The notes under the pieces were generated by a model. The model was given only the letters and a program-made list of their open reading frames with translations, was not told where the DNA came from and did no database searches. 64,000 nt of DNA from Buxus sempervirens (taxonomy: Eukaryota > Streptophyta > Magnoliopsida > Buxales > Buxaceae): positions 57,891,915 through 57,955,914 of the forward strand of contig OX387183.1 in NCBI GenBank assembly GCA_947561395.2. Reading direction: 5' to 3'. Within the stretch, counting starts at the first letter, position 1, and each line of letters starts with the position of its first letter. This document shows, piece by piece, positions 36,783 through 46,620 of the stretch. The translations under genes were made by a program, and so were the position numbers.

Positions 36783-38366
36783 TGGAATATTCTAGGGCTT
36801 CCAAGGGTCCCAAAAAAATTTTTTTTTATTTGATTGATAAAAATAACCAACCAAGGTTTTCATGGAATATTCTAGGGCTTCCAAGGGTCCCAATTTTTTT
36901 GATTTGATTGATAAAAATAACCAACCAAGGTTTTTATGGAATATTCTAGGGCTTCCAAGGGTCCCAATTTTTGATTTGATTGATAAAAATGACCAACCAA
37001 GGTTTTCATGGAATATTCTAGGGCTTCCAAGGGTCCCAATTTTTTTTTGATTTGATTGATAAAAATAACCAACCAAGGTTTTTATGGAATATTCTAGGGC
37101 TTCCAAGGGTCCCAATTTTTTGATTTGATTGATAAAAATAACCAACCAAGGTTTTCATGGAATATTCTAGGACTTCCAAGGGTCCCAATTTTTTTTTGAT
37201 TTGATTGATAAAAATAACCAACCAAGGTTTTTATGGAATATTCTAGGGCTTCCAAGGGTCCCAATTTTTTGATTTGATTGATAAAAATAACCAACCAAGG
37301 TTTTCATGGAATATTCTAGGGCTTCCAAGTATCCCACAAATGTTTTGATTTGATTGATAAAAATAACCAACCAAAGGTGTCTTGGAATATTCTAGGGCTT
37401 CCAAGTATCCCACAAATGTTTTGATTTGATTGATAAAAATAACCAACCAAAGGTGTCTTGGAATATTCTAGGTCTTCCAAGTATCCCACAAATGTTTTGA
37501 TTTGATTGGTAAAAATAACCAACCAAAGGTGTCTTGGAATATTCTAGGTCTTCCAAGTATCCCACAAATGTTTTGATTGGATTGATAAAAATAACCAACC
37601 AAAGGTGTCTTGGAATATTCTAGGGCTTCCAAGTATCCCACAAATGTTTTGATTTGATTGATAAAAATAACCAACCAAAGGTGTCTTGGAATATTCTAGG
37701 GCTTCCAAGTATGCCACAAATGTTTTGATTTGATTGATAAAAATAACCAACCAAAGGTGTCTTGGAATATTCTAGGGCTTCCAGGTATCGCACAAATGTT
37801 TTGATTTGATTGATAAAAATAACCAACCAAAGGTGTCTTGGAATATTCTAGGGCTTCCAAGTATCCCACAAATGTTTTGATTTGATTGATAAAAATAACC
37901 AACCAAAGGTGTCTTGGAATATTCTAGGTCTTCCAAGTATCCCACAAATGTTTTGATTTGATTGATAAAAATAACCAACCAAAGGTGTCTTGGAATATTC
38001 TAGGGCTTCCAAGTATCCCACAAATGTTTTGATTTGATTGATAAAAATAACCAACCAAAGGTGTCTTGGAAGATTCTAGGGCTTCCAAGTATCCCACAAA
38101 TGTTTTGATTTGATTGATAAAAATAACCAACCAAAGGTGTCTTGGAATATTCTAGGGCTTCCAAGTATCCCCCAAATGTTTTGATTTGATTGATAAAAAT
38201 AACCAACCAAAGGTGTCTTGGAATATTCTAGGGCTTCCAAGTATCCCACAAATGTTTTGATTTGATTGATAAAAATAACCAACCAAAGGTGTCTTGGAAT
38301 ATTCTAGGGCTTCCAAGTATCCCACAAATGTTTTGATTTGATTGATAAAAATAACCAACCAAAGGT
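36783..38366. repeat. 76-bp tandem array, 21 copies, in the element's leader
   Basis: Unit TGGAATATTCTAGGGCTTCC..., about 76 bp. Seven left-hand units (to about 37327) carry GGGTCCC and alternate strictly between TTTTTATGG and TTTTCATGG endings, indicating a dimer (about 149 bp) expansion. Fourteen right-hand units carry GTATCCCACAAATG and AAAGGTGTCT. The array lies between the primer site and gag. Satellite-like arrays inside Tat/Ogre elements are known and can seed genomic satellites. The many ~68-residue ORFs here are repeat artefacts. Confidence 0.95.
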
Positions 38367-38689
38367 TTCTCTTTTTTTTTTTATATTTTTTTTTCAAATT
38401 TGCTGAATTTTCTCAGTTTTCAAGTTCAAAAGTTTGACTGACACATGTTTGAGTTGAGCTGGTGTCAAAAAATATGACACCTTGGTTTCCTCTTTGATTT
38501 TCAAACTTAGGTTAAATCCTGAAAGAATATTTTATTTTATTCTTTTTTTGTTTTTTTTTTCTTTGATTTTGTATTTTTGGGAACATTTCTTATGTTCTTT
38601 TCGGGGTGCCTAAGGATTATCCACAGTGTTTTAGGCATTTTATTCTGAAAATTTGGGCTGAAAAGCCAATTTGTGCATTTTTTGAATGT

Positions 38690-38830
38690 ATCCGGTATAC
38701 TATACCGGATAAGAATATGCCTTATTGTATCCGGTCAACCTAACCGGATATCCGCATATGCCTTTGTATCCGGAAATATGTACCGGATATGAATACAGTT
38801 ATTATTAACCGGCCTGAGTTACCGGTCATT
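38690..38830. promoter_or_regulatory. TATCCGG inverted modules in the 5' leader
   Basis: Three full modules (TATCCGGTATACTATACCGG, TATCCGGTCAACCTAACCGG, TATCCGGAAATATGTACCGG) and a fourth weaker one (ACCGGCCTGAGTTACCGGT). They match the clusters in the LTR and before the two antisense genes. No clear TATA box lies next to this cluster on either strand. Confidence 0.55.
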
Positions 38831-40322
38831 GCCGAAATGGCCCTTTTTGACTCATTTTTTCACCAGATTAGGTTTTTTTCATTCCCAATTGATGTTCACC
38901 TTAATTTGACCTTCAAAACTTGCCCCAAATTGGGCTTGGACATCATACTTGCAAAATTCCCTAAATTTAGGAAAAGAACATGGCTTTACCTTGCCACCTT
39001 GTATTACCTTCATTCAATATGGTATTCACATTATACCTTGGCCTGTAAAACATGCAAACGGCCTTCCCACCTTTAAACCCAATTCCCCAAACGCAATTGT
39101 GTGCTTTTAGCCAAAAACGTGTTTCTCCACCTTCAAGCGTATGGTTTTTTGGGTTTTGGCTTAATTGGCAACTTAGAACTCAAGTCTAGTGATGCCCGGA
39201 ATCGAATCACAGATCCCATTGTCATCACATCATTGACTCAAATTCTAAGGTAAATGTTTTCACTTTCGCTTTCCGAAGTCACGACCTCAGTGCGCCAAGC
39301 TATACACATTCATGGTTCAACTTCCTAATAGGTAAAGGGTAGGCTGTGCAAATTGTTTCAAGTGCTCAAGTGCAATTTTAAATTGTGGTAACATTCACAA
39401 CGTCCCAGCCCCTTGCCACTCTTTTTCGTAGCCATGCATTCAATTTCAAGCCAAGGTACAAATGACAAAGATAATGAAGCTAAATACAAGCAAGCAAGCA
39501 CCAAAGTAACCAAATATGCACAAAAAATATTACATGCCCAAAAAGTGGTATACAAAACATGTTAATTGTACAAACAACAATTAAACCATGGAAGCATGCT
39601 TGACCCAAAAGCATTCCCTAAAATTCCAGATTTTCATGCTTTTTTCATGCTCAAAGTGTACCATTTACCCCAAATTGAAGCCTAAAATTTTAGCACTTAC
39701 TTGGCATGATACAAGAAAGGTTTTGATGATTTAAACATGCTTGAAAACCCCCAAATATGCACTGAAATTTCCAGAATTTTCATGCTCAAAAGTGCATCCC
39801 TTATACCCCAAATTAATGCCTAAAAGTTTAGCAACTACTTGACATGCTATATTGGTGAACATGCTAAAAAAATCTACAATGTGCACTAAAATTCCAGATT
39901 TCATGCTCTTGGTTTTCATGCTCAAATCAAATCCCCCTATACCCCAAATCATAGGCATAGCATAACAAAAATTTTTAAGCACAAAAAAGCATGCTTTATG
40001 GGAATCATGTTTGAATACCCCAAAAATTCTGAACTCCTAGATTTCATGCTTCTAATTCTCATGTTCAAACCATGGTATTCAAAATTCAAATTAGAGCATG
40101 TTATCACCAAATACAACCAAATCATGCTTCAAGATAGGCTTTTCCTAAATCAACCTTTAGGCAACATCAAGCAAAACATACATGACTTGATTCATATAAA
40201 ATTCAAAAGCATCCCAATCTGATTTGAAACACAAGAATATATACAAATGAATTAAACAAAGTAGCAAGCATTCAAAAATAAGTAAAAGCATGAATATACA
40301 CAAAAAGGCTTAAATCCACAAG
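38831..40322 (-). other. 5' leader of the 23-kb element
   Basis: No protein recognised. 39590-40090 contains three to four degenerate ~120-bp repeats with TTCCAGATTTTCATGCT and ACCCCAAAT. This is the long untranslated leader between the primer site and the 76-bp array. Confidence 0.6.
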
Positions 40323-40342
40323 TCCCCAGCAGAGTCGCCAGT
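40323..40342 (-). other. Primer binding site matching tRNA-Arg
   Basis: Directly inside the 5' LTR, the minus strand reads TGGCGACTCTGCTGGGGA after two bases. Its complement matches a plant tRNA-Arg 3' end (CCCCAGCGGAGTCGCCA, from memory) with one mismatch. A tRNA-Arg primer is characteristic of Ogre-type elements. Confidence 0.75.
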
Positions 40343-42615
40343 TGTGAGACATGGGAAAAAATCACCGGAGTGATCATCCCTCCGTCAACACACGGGCTCA
40401 ACGCAAAAATTGGGAGAGTCGCCACCATTCATGATTTTGGGGTGAGAATGGACACCAAAGATTCAAAAGTAGGCAAAAATAGCCAAAAGAAACATTCTAG
40501 GATAAAAATAACCCTACTTGAAAATCAAATCCAGAGATGGGTAAGGGGATTAGATTATGAACAGGGGAAGGTGTTAGGCACCCCCATTCATCCACACGAA
40601 GTGGTTGCCAAGTGTATGTTCATGCAAAAAAATAGAAAGCTTGCTAAAGTCATGGACAACCTTGAAAAATGACTAATGTATGATATTTTCACATGAAGAT
40701 CTAAATGGATTTTAGATCCTCTCTTATGTCAATATCATTTCTGGAATATCTCAAAAGATAGAAATCAAAGCACAAGTTGCTCAAAAAACCAAGTTGAATC
40801 AAATCCGGAAAATTCATTAAAAGTATGCCATTTGTCTTGAAATCATTCAAATCCAATTCTAAATTGAACCAAACCAAATCCATTTGAAAGATTAGGGTAA
40901 ATAAGAGTCTCATGCAAAATTTCACTTCATTCCGATGAAAAATTTAGGAGTTATGCTCCTTTGAAGTTGCTGCTGGGGATTTTTAAAAGTGATAAGTGGG
41001 CAACTTTGGAAAATTGTCTAGAAAAATCCACTTCATAAAAGTCCACGAAATTTGGTGTGATTGAAGTTTGTATGGCCATCTTTCCATAGAAACTAGCCTC
41101 ATACAAAAATCCCTTTGGGTGTGCCTTGGGTGGTCTCCCGAACAGGCCCCGAGGATCACAGATTTACCCAGAAAAGTACAAATGAACAGTTCTGAGTAAA
41201 TCGGCTACCAATAATTCAAATGGAATCCAAAAATTATGAAACCAACTGTATTTGAAAATAGACTCATAAAGGAGTACTCAGAAACAAAAATCACTCGAAT
41301 CGGACTTAAAACGAACACATGGCGGTCCGTCGAAGTGACAAGTTCTGTATTTGAACCTGAACTATCCACTTAACTTCGACAGAGAGGTGTCAAAAATCCG
41401 CTAGATGGAAATTCATGAAATTTGGTGGACATAAACTAGACAGCCTCACCTTTCCTATGGTTCTAGAATCGTCCCAAAATTCATCCGGATGATGAAGTTA
41501 CGGGCGTCCGAAGTAAGGGTACAGGTGCTGTCAAGCTAAACCACTTTTGAAGAAATCCAAATCCGAAAATTGACAAAAAGTGTGTGATTCGTGTGAGATG
41601 AATCCAAAACCTTTGAAAAACATTTAAAAACACTCCAGAATTTGATTGAGGCCATTTATTGGAGATTTATCACAATTAATGTAATAAATCCCCAAATGTA
41701 AGCCTATTCACTAAAAAAGTGTAATATGTGTGCAAAAGTGAAAAACCAAGCAAGATCAATACAACATGCATATAGATTCAACAAAATAGGTTCTAGCATA
41801 GCCTAGGGTTCCGTTCCATTATCGTTTCCCTCTGTTCTCTTTAAGATAATCAAGGGTACTTTGAATATGGAACGGTTTACAATCAATCAGAAAGGCCTTA
41901 TGCTACATAGGTTCTAGCACTAGGGTCAATCCCCAGTCTCGTTTCTCCTAGATCCGCCTTCACGTTTTACGGCTAGGGGAGTCTTGAGATACTTTGAGCC
42001 GGGGAAGGATTTCCACACATACAAACAAGGCTTTACACTACAGAAAGGTAGAAGAAGAGATCTAGATCTAGGAATGTAAAGACAGAAAAAAAAAAGAAAA
42101 GTTGAGGCTTACCTGAGTTCTGGAGGCGATTCCACAGCGGTTTTCTTCTTCTCTTGGAGTTCTTCTTTGCGAGAATTCAAAACAAGAGTTGTGTGCCATT
42201 TGCTCAAGGAGGAGGCTCCTATTTATAGGCAAAGGCTAAGGTCATTAGTAGACACAACTTAATGTCTAGAACCCCTCCAACCTTAACCCTAAGGTTATTT
42301 CCGCGATTTCCCCTCATTTAATGAGGGACATGATGGTAAAAGTGAAAAGCCCTCGGAAAACCCTAATTTTGAGCAAACTTAAGGTATCCGGTATATCAGA
42401 CCGGATAAAAAGGGGCCTTAAGGTATCCGGTACATGGTACCGGATACACTAAGGCTCACATGTATCCGGTATGAGTATCCGGATACAGGAAGGAGTACTT
42501 GTATCCGGATTGAGTATCCGGATACAGGTAAAAGTTTATTTTCTTCAAATTCTGTGCTGGCTTTCCAGGAGATAATGATTTTTGATGATTGTTTGTGCAA
42601 TTTGGGGTGTCTACA
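40343..42615 (-). repeat. 5' LTR of the 23-kb element
   Basis: 2273 bp. In its U3 (42385-42525) four TATCCGG/CCGGATA modules lie about 155 bp upstream of a TATA motif (CTATTTATAG on +, 42219-42229). It differs from the 3' LTR at about 1% of positions and has one extra module repeat. Confidence 0.93.
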
Positions 42616-43186
42616 ACTTGCCCTTTTGTTGAATGCCAGTGACGGTGTAGATCTCACTTGGCTTTGGTTTAAGCACTGGTTTTACTCATTGATTTGATTG
42701 GTTTGTTTTGAATTGTGAGTTGTCTAAGTGAACGTTGATTTTAGTGTGAGTCCACAGTGAGTCTAGTCTGTGTGTTAGTGTTTACTTGGTTTCTACTACC
42801 CATAGTAGGGTTCTCCTTGTGTTATTGTATTTAGTTTTTAGAAACTATAAAAAGGGATGTAATTATTCTTTTTGGGATTTGTAGACTTGGGAGTTAACTT
42901 TAGATTATCATCTTTGTATAATAATTCTCATGTGAGAGATAGTGACGGAGAGATCTTAGTTGCCTTTTTGTATACACAGATATTGTATGTTTGAGTTATT
43001 ACACAGGTGCCCTTTTATTATATGGAAAATTTTAATTCCATGCTTCTTCATCTTATGCACTCTGATGATTACATTGTAATTGCCCACATTAATTGTATTA
43101 TCAGGTTCTCTTGGGCCCATAAGTAGGTCTCAGGTACGAGTTGGTGCCGTGATAGGGCAGACCCAGATCTGGGGCGCTACAAGATG

Positions 43187-43710
43187 TCCCGAAAGAAATC
43201 AAGTTGTTTGCTAGAGGCCCAGACAAACAAGTGAAATGTTTTAGGGGTTACATGATTAATAGATATCCGTTTCGCACTATGGATCATGAGGGTGGAGGGA
43301 AATGTCAAAAAAGCGGTGTTGCAATTAAGTCAACCATAACAAGCTATGCTAGTGCAAGGGATAAAAGACCTATTGAAGCACCAATCACATATTACGGCCA
43401 CATAAAAGAGATAATTGAGTTAACTTATGCTCCACACCTTAAATTTATGATGTTTAAGTGTGAGTGGGTTGATGTGATTGTTTAAGATCGAGGGATAATG
43501 ACTGATGATTTTCATATTCCTCTTGTAAACTTTAGTAAGTTACTACCTTAAAACCGTCTTACAAATGAGCCGTACGTGCTTGCCTCTCAGGTAGATCAAG
43601 TTTTTTATGTTCAAGATCAAATTGAGGAAGATTGGCACGTTGTTATTGGACATAAGCGTGAGGCCAAGATGAGTCCGTGGCCATGGTATGGGCCCAACTC
43701 CTACTAGCAT
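43187..43710 (+). pseudogene. CACTA Tnp2 transposase, second part (DUF4216)
   Basis: The frame picks up exactly from 12503 across the AGATG duplication: ...LMKVD / VPKEIKLFARGPDKQV. The following CFRGYMINRYPFRTMDHE, then TYYGHIKEIIELTYAP and FKCEWVDV, are the DUF4216 signature of plant TNPD proteins. It continues past stop codons near 43483 and 43549 with YVLASQVDQVFYVQD and WHVVIGHKREA. It is part of the same dead gene as 9632-12503. Confidence 0.88.
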
Positions 43711-44508
43711 ATGGGGATCCACTTCATGCCTTTCTTGTGGAGAAGCTACAGCATGGAGAGAAGAAGCTGAGCAACTAAGAGAAATTATTTCAACCAAGGA
43801 TAAAGAAATGGCTAATGTCCATAAGGAGCTTCATGATCTTCAAGGCAGACTGAGCATCATGGAACATTTACTGGTACTACTAATTCTCTATGATATTGGT
43901 TTTCAAAGTTTAAAATGAAATACACAAATATCTAATATATATTTTTGAATTAAATTCTTAGCAGATGTCAAATGTCAACGTTATAGAGGGACTCAACTGA
44001 CGAAGACAGCCTGTGTTGAAGAATGTTATCTCTATTTGGATAATAGTTTTCATGCATAAATCAACTTAGAAATCAATCATTTTCAGAATTTTATTTTCCT
44101 TCATTTTGGTGTTTTCCTTTTCTTGGACATCTTATTAATTGCCACATCCTTAATTCCCTCCTAGAAGTGCTTTGATGGTTTATGTTGTTTCCTTTTTGAA
44201 GTCTACTTTTAATATCATATCTAGTAGTTGCTTTGATAATTGATCTGCTTAATAGGTTAAGTTTTCCTTTATAGTGAAGCTATGCTTTAGATTTGTAAAT
44301 GACCCTATCATTTCTGGGTAAATTTTTTCATGGCTGTTAAAAATTTGTCTTTTGTGGTTTTAATGTTTTCTTGTGAAGACCTTAAGTAAATAAAATTTCC
44401 TTTCTACAAGGACTTGCAGGTTTTCATGGCCATGGCTGCAACAATCAAGAATAGGTTTTTTTTTCTCCATTTCTTAGTAGCTAGATGTAAAATTACATTT
44501 CTATGTAG
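43711..44508 (+). other. Coiled-coil-coding remnant and unassigned CACTA interior
   Basis: 43715-43880 reads ATAWREEAEQLREIIS, then KEMANVHKELHDLQGRL, a coiled-coil tail of the kind found at the end of CACTA proteins. The remainder shows no recognisable domain. Confidence 0.5.
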
Positions 44509-44738
44509 AGGCGTCGTGACATAATCAATGAGAAGATGAAGGCCTTGCAAGAACTTATACCCCATTGCAACAAGGTTGACATTCTGTTTATCCATTTGAA
44601 CCTCTTGTTTTGTAGACAATTTCTTGTCTAAATTTCACATGTTCAATTTAATAAATTTTCCAATATTTCATTCTGACAAAGCTTCAATGCTGGATGAGGC
44701 AATTGAGTACTTGAAGTCACTCCAATTACAAGTGCAGG
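44509..44738 (+). pseudogene. bHLH (PIF-like) gene fragment inside the CACTA element
   Basis: 44509-44574 follows an AG acceptor (ATGTAG) and encodes [18 protein letters not shown] then HCNK, ending at AAG/GTTGAC. After an intron-like gap, 44676-44738 encodes DKASMLDEAIEYLKSLQ then LQVQ, followed by GTACTT. Together these are the basic/helix 1 and loop/helix 2 parts of a PHYTOCHROME INTERACTING FACTOR-type bHLH, with the usual exon break after NK. A basic-region Arg is replaced (RRRDI for RRRDR), and the acceptor of the second exon is lost. No other PIF domain is recognisable nearby. It lies between DUF4216 and the right terminus, so it was probably captured by the transposon. Confidence 0.8.
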
Positions 44739-45618
44739 TACTTTCTTCCAGTATATTTCTTTTTTGAAATATTATTGTCCAAGTAAAATGGGATTATGGG
44801 AGTGCTTTCTTAAAAACAGTTAGTAACCATGGCTATATTTACAAGCTAGTGGAGAACGTATACTTAAAATACTTAATTTCCCTTTTTTTTTCTTTGGTGA
44901 GGTTCATTTTCAGATGCATTCAGCTGCATTTTGTTTGCCATCATTTGCAAAGAAGGTGAAGATTCCAAGACTAAATGAGCAGACCTTCAATTGCATTGAA
45001 GGAAAAATATTTTAGCTATTGTAAGTTACTTTCCATTCTTATTGAAAGGGTCAAGTGGCAGGTCCTTTTGCTGACTTTTTGGGCCGGTCTATGGCTCTTT
45101 TTGTTAATTCTTAGTTGATTATTATATCTATATACAAATCCTTCTGCCAAAAAAAAGGGCTATGGATCACTGAATAATTGGAGGTTTGACTTGGCATTGA
45201 GAGTAAAATTACAGAAAGATAACTAAAGGTTTTAAGGGGTTTAGTAGTTCATTATGTTTTTCATCGTTCCTTCGAGAAAAGCATTCAATATCTCGTAAAC
45301 TACTTACAAAAGATCAACTGAAAGTCTGCTTAGATAGCAACAGCATTTTCTACTTTGCTACAGGAAGAAGTAGCGAGTACAATACAAGATCCAGGAAGAA
45401 GATAGTTGTGTGAACCAACAGCAAAGTCGAAGTTTTGAGCATGAAGAGAAGTAGCAATATTAGACAGTTGTGCAGCTATTTTAAGTAGTAGTTTGTTGCT
45501 CATGGATGCTTGTGGATTTTGGGCTTGAACTTTGTAAAAAGCTGAATGGTTGCTATTAAACTGTCTCAATTAAGTATTGTGAGTAATTGTCTTTTGTATG
45601 ATTTCTGGGTTTGGTTTT

Positions 45619-45639
45619 GGGGGGGGGGGGGGGGGGGGG
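45619..45639. repeat. 21-base poly-G run
   Basis: An uninterrupted G21 is followed by a duplicated GTCTTTTGTATGATTTCTGG unit leading into a second G7 run at about 45674. It could form a quadruplex, or its length may be an assembly artefact. Confidence 0.7.
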
Positions 45640-45739
45640 AGAGGTCTTTTGTATGATTTCTGGGTTTGGTTTTGGGGGGGTGGTAGGGGTAGGGGTGTGG
45701 TAAATTAATTTTTTTTAAATTAATATACTTTTAGCGACA

Positions 45740-45996
45740 CTTGGTAGCTGCTACTAAAGCCTTCAAGTGCTGGTAAACTTTATTACGACACTTTAAAAAA
45801 ATGTCGTAATAGCTTACATTTTTACGGCATTTTTAAATGCCGTAAAAGTCACTTTATAGCGGCATATTCCAAAGTGTCGTTATAAGTTGTCGCTATAACT
45901 TAATGCAACACCACTTGAAAGGGCACTTTATCAACATTTTTTCATATTATAAGGGCATTTTTGAAGTGCTGTAATAAAAAGATTTTATTTGTAGTG
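45740..45996 (+). mobile_element. Right terminus of the CACTA element
   Basis: Subterminal motifs such as ACGACACTTT, GTCGTAATAG, ACGGCATTTT and AAATGCCGTAAAA occur in both orientations and end in TTTTATTTGTAGTG at 45996. A CACTA terminus and palindromic subterminal repeats are standard transposase-binding features. The 3 bp that follow are GGA; the matching left flank was not found. Confidence 0.8.
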
Positions 45997-45999
45997 GGA

Positions 46000-46620
46000 T
46001 CTAAATCGATGTCGGTCGACGAGGATTTGATTGATAACTTCGCGGAAAATGAAGAAGAACAACTACTAATCGATCAGATGTTAACTGAATACAGTAGGAT
46101 GTCGACCCCTTCTACAGTAGAGATGATCGAAGAAATAGTGCCTGAAACCCCAGAAGGCAAAGCTAATGGATCACTGAGTCAGCCGCCACTGAGCACCGAC
46201 GCCTCGATAGCCGAAATTTGCTTTGGTCGAATGCCCCCAATCCCACTCGATTGTCATATGGTCTTCACTTTGCCTATGACTTTCGAAGCAATATGATTTT
46301 CAACTCAAAGAACAATCAACAAATAATCAAGCGAAATTTGAAGCCATGATTATAGGATTAGAGATCTTATGGGAAATGGGTGCTCGTGCGGTCAATGTTG
46401 TGGGAAATTCCCAGTTGATCCTAAAACAAATGGAGGGTCTCTATAACTATAATAGTGAAACGTTGATGCCCTTGCTGAAAAAGGCGAGGTTTTTTGCCGA
46501 ACAGTTCAACAGAATTGAATTCGAATATTGACCAAGGAATGAGAATTGTGAAGCTAATGAACTTGCCCAGATAACTTCCTCGTCCATCGTTGCCCATCCA
46601 CATGGTTTCGGCCGTCAATC
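46000..46620 (+). mobile_element. Broken Ty3-gypsy pol fragment (RNase H region)
   Basis: Reading shows EQSTNNQAKFEAMIIGLEIL, then MGARAVNVVGNSQLILKQME and ARFFAEQFNRIEFEY, an RNase H-type domain of a gypsy element. It is a short fragment with a few breaks and no LTRs of its own. A solo LTR was inserted at 46621, and up to about 30-40 bp may continue after 48442. Confidence 0.7.

Larger units (their letters stand above)
19436..42615 (-). mobile_element. Full-length Tat/Ogre-like Ty3-gypsy LTR retrotransposon, 23.2 kb
   Basis: Two LTRs (40343-42615 as 5', 19436-21694 as 3') are in the same orientation and flanked by a perfect target duplication ACTTG (19431-19435, 42616-42620). In element order it has: 5' LTR; a primer site matching tRNA-Arg; a long leader with a 76-bp tandem array; gag-pro-pol; two antisense intron-bearing genes; a purine tract; 3' LTR. 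The great length, tRNA-Arg primer, extra genes and tandem repeats fit the Tat/Ogre lineage. By eye the LTRs differ at about 1% plus a ~16-bp indel, so the insertion is young on a plant time scale. The coding region looks nearly whole, with about three interruptions, at least one of which may be normal for the family. Confidence 0.92.
12504..43181 (+). mobile_element. Solo LTR, probably chromovirus (Tekay/Del-like), about 3.4 kb, itself carrying three nested insertions
   Basis: It begins TGTAAAACCCCGACC and ends GGGGCGCTACA, with a perfect target duplication AGATG at 12499-12503 and 43182-43186. Subtracting the inserted elements (13544-15337, 15427-17702, 19436-42615) leaves about 3.4 kb without retroviral-type coding, so it is a solo LTR. 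The TG...CA ends and CCCCGACC start suggest a chromovirus LTR from memory. It contains a GGTACC-rich minisatellite in its left half. A TATA-like CTATAAAAAGG lies near 42846. Confidence 0.8.
9620..45996 (+). mobile_element. Decayed CACTA (En/Spm-like) DNA transposon, interrupted by a nest of LTR elements
   Basis: Tnp2-type transposase lies in 9.63-12.5 kb and continues at 43187-43710. The right terminus at 45996 ends TTTGTAGTG (reverse complement CACTACAAA) with subterminal inverted motifs from about 45740. An LTR insertion at 12504-43181 splits the gene exactly, with target duplication AGATG. Without the nested DNA the remaining element is about 5.7 kb. The left terminus was not found, so the stated start is only the first recognisable coding sequence. 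The transposase contains several stops and shifts, so the element cannot be autonomous. Confidence 0.8.

Noticed and set aside
36783-38366. CRISPR-like look of a regular repeat array
   Set aside because: Units are contiguous without unique spacers, inside a plant retrotransposon.
36792-38397. Series of overlapping ~68-residue minus-strand ORFs (MVIFINQIKTF...), spaced 76 bp
   Set aside because: They are translations of the 76-bp tandem repeat, which happens to lack stops; there is no coding signature.
39185-39300. tRNA-like or SINE-like patch on the minus strand (GATTCGATTCC resembling a B box, TGGCGCACTGAGG resembling an A box)
   Set aside because: Box spacing is too long, no cloverleaf can be formed, and it lies within the retroelement leader.
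45619-45639. Poly-G run as a functional quadruplex
   Set aside because: A lone homopolymer in dead transposon DNA; its length may be unreliable and nothing nearby suggests a role.
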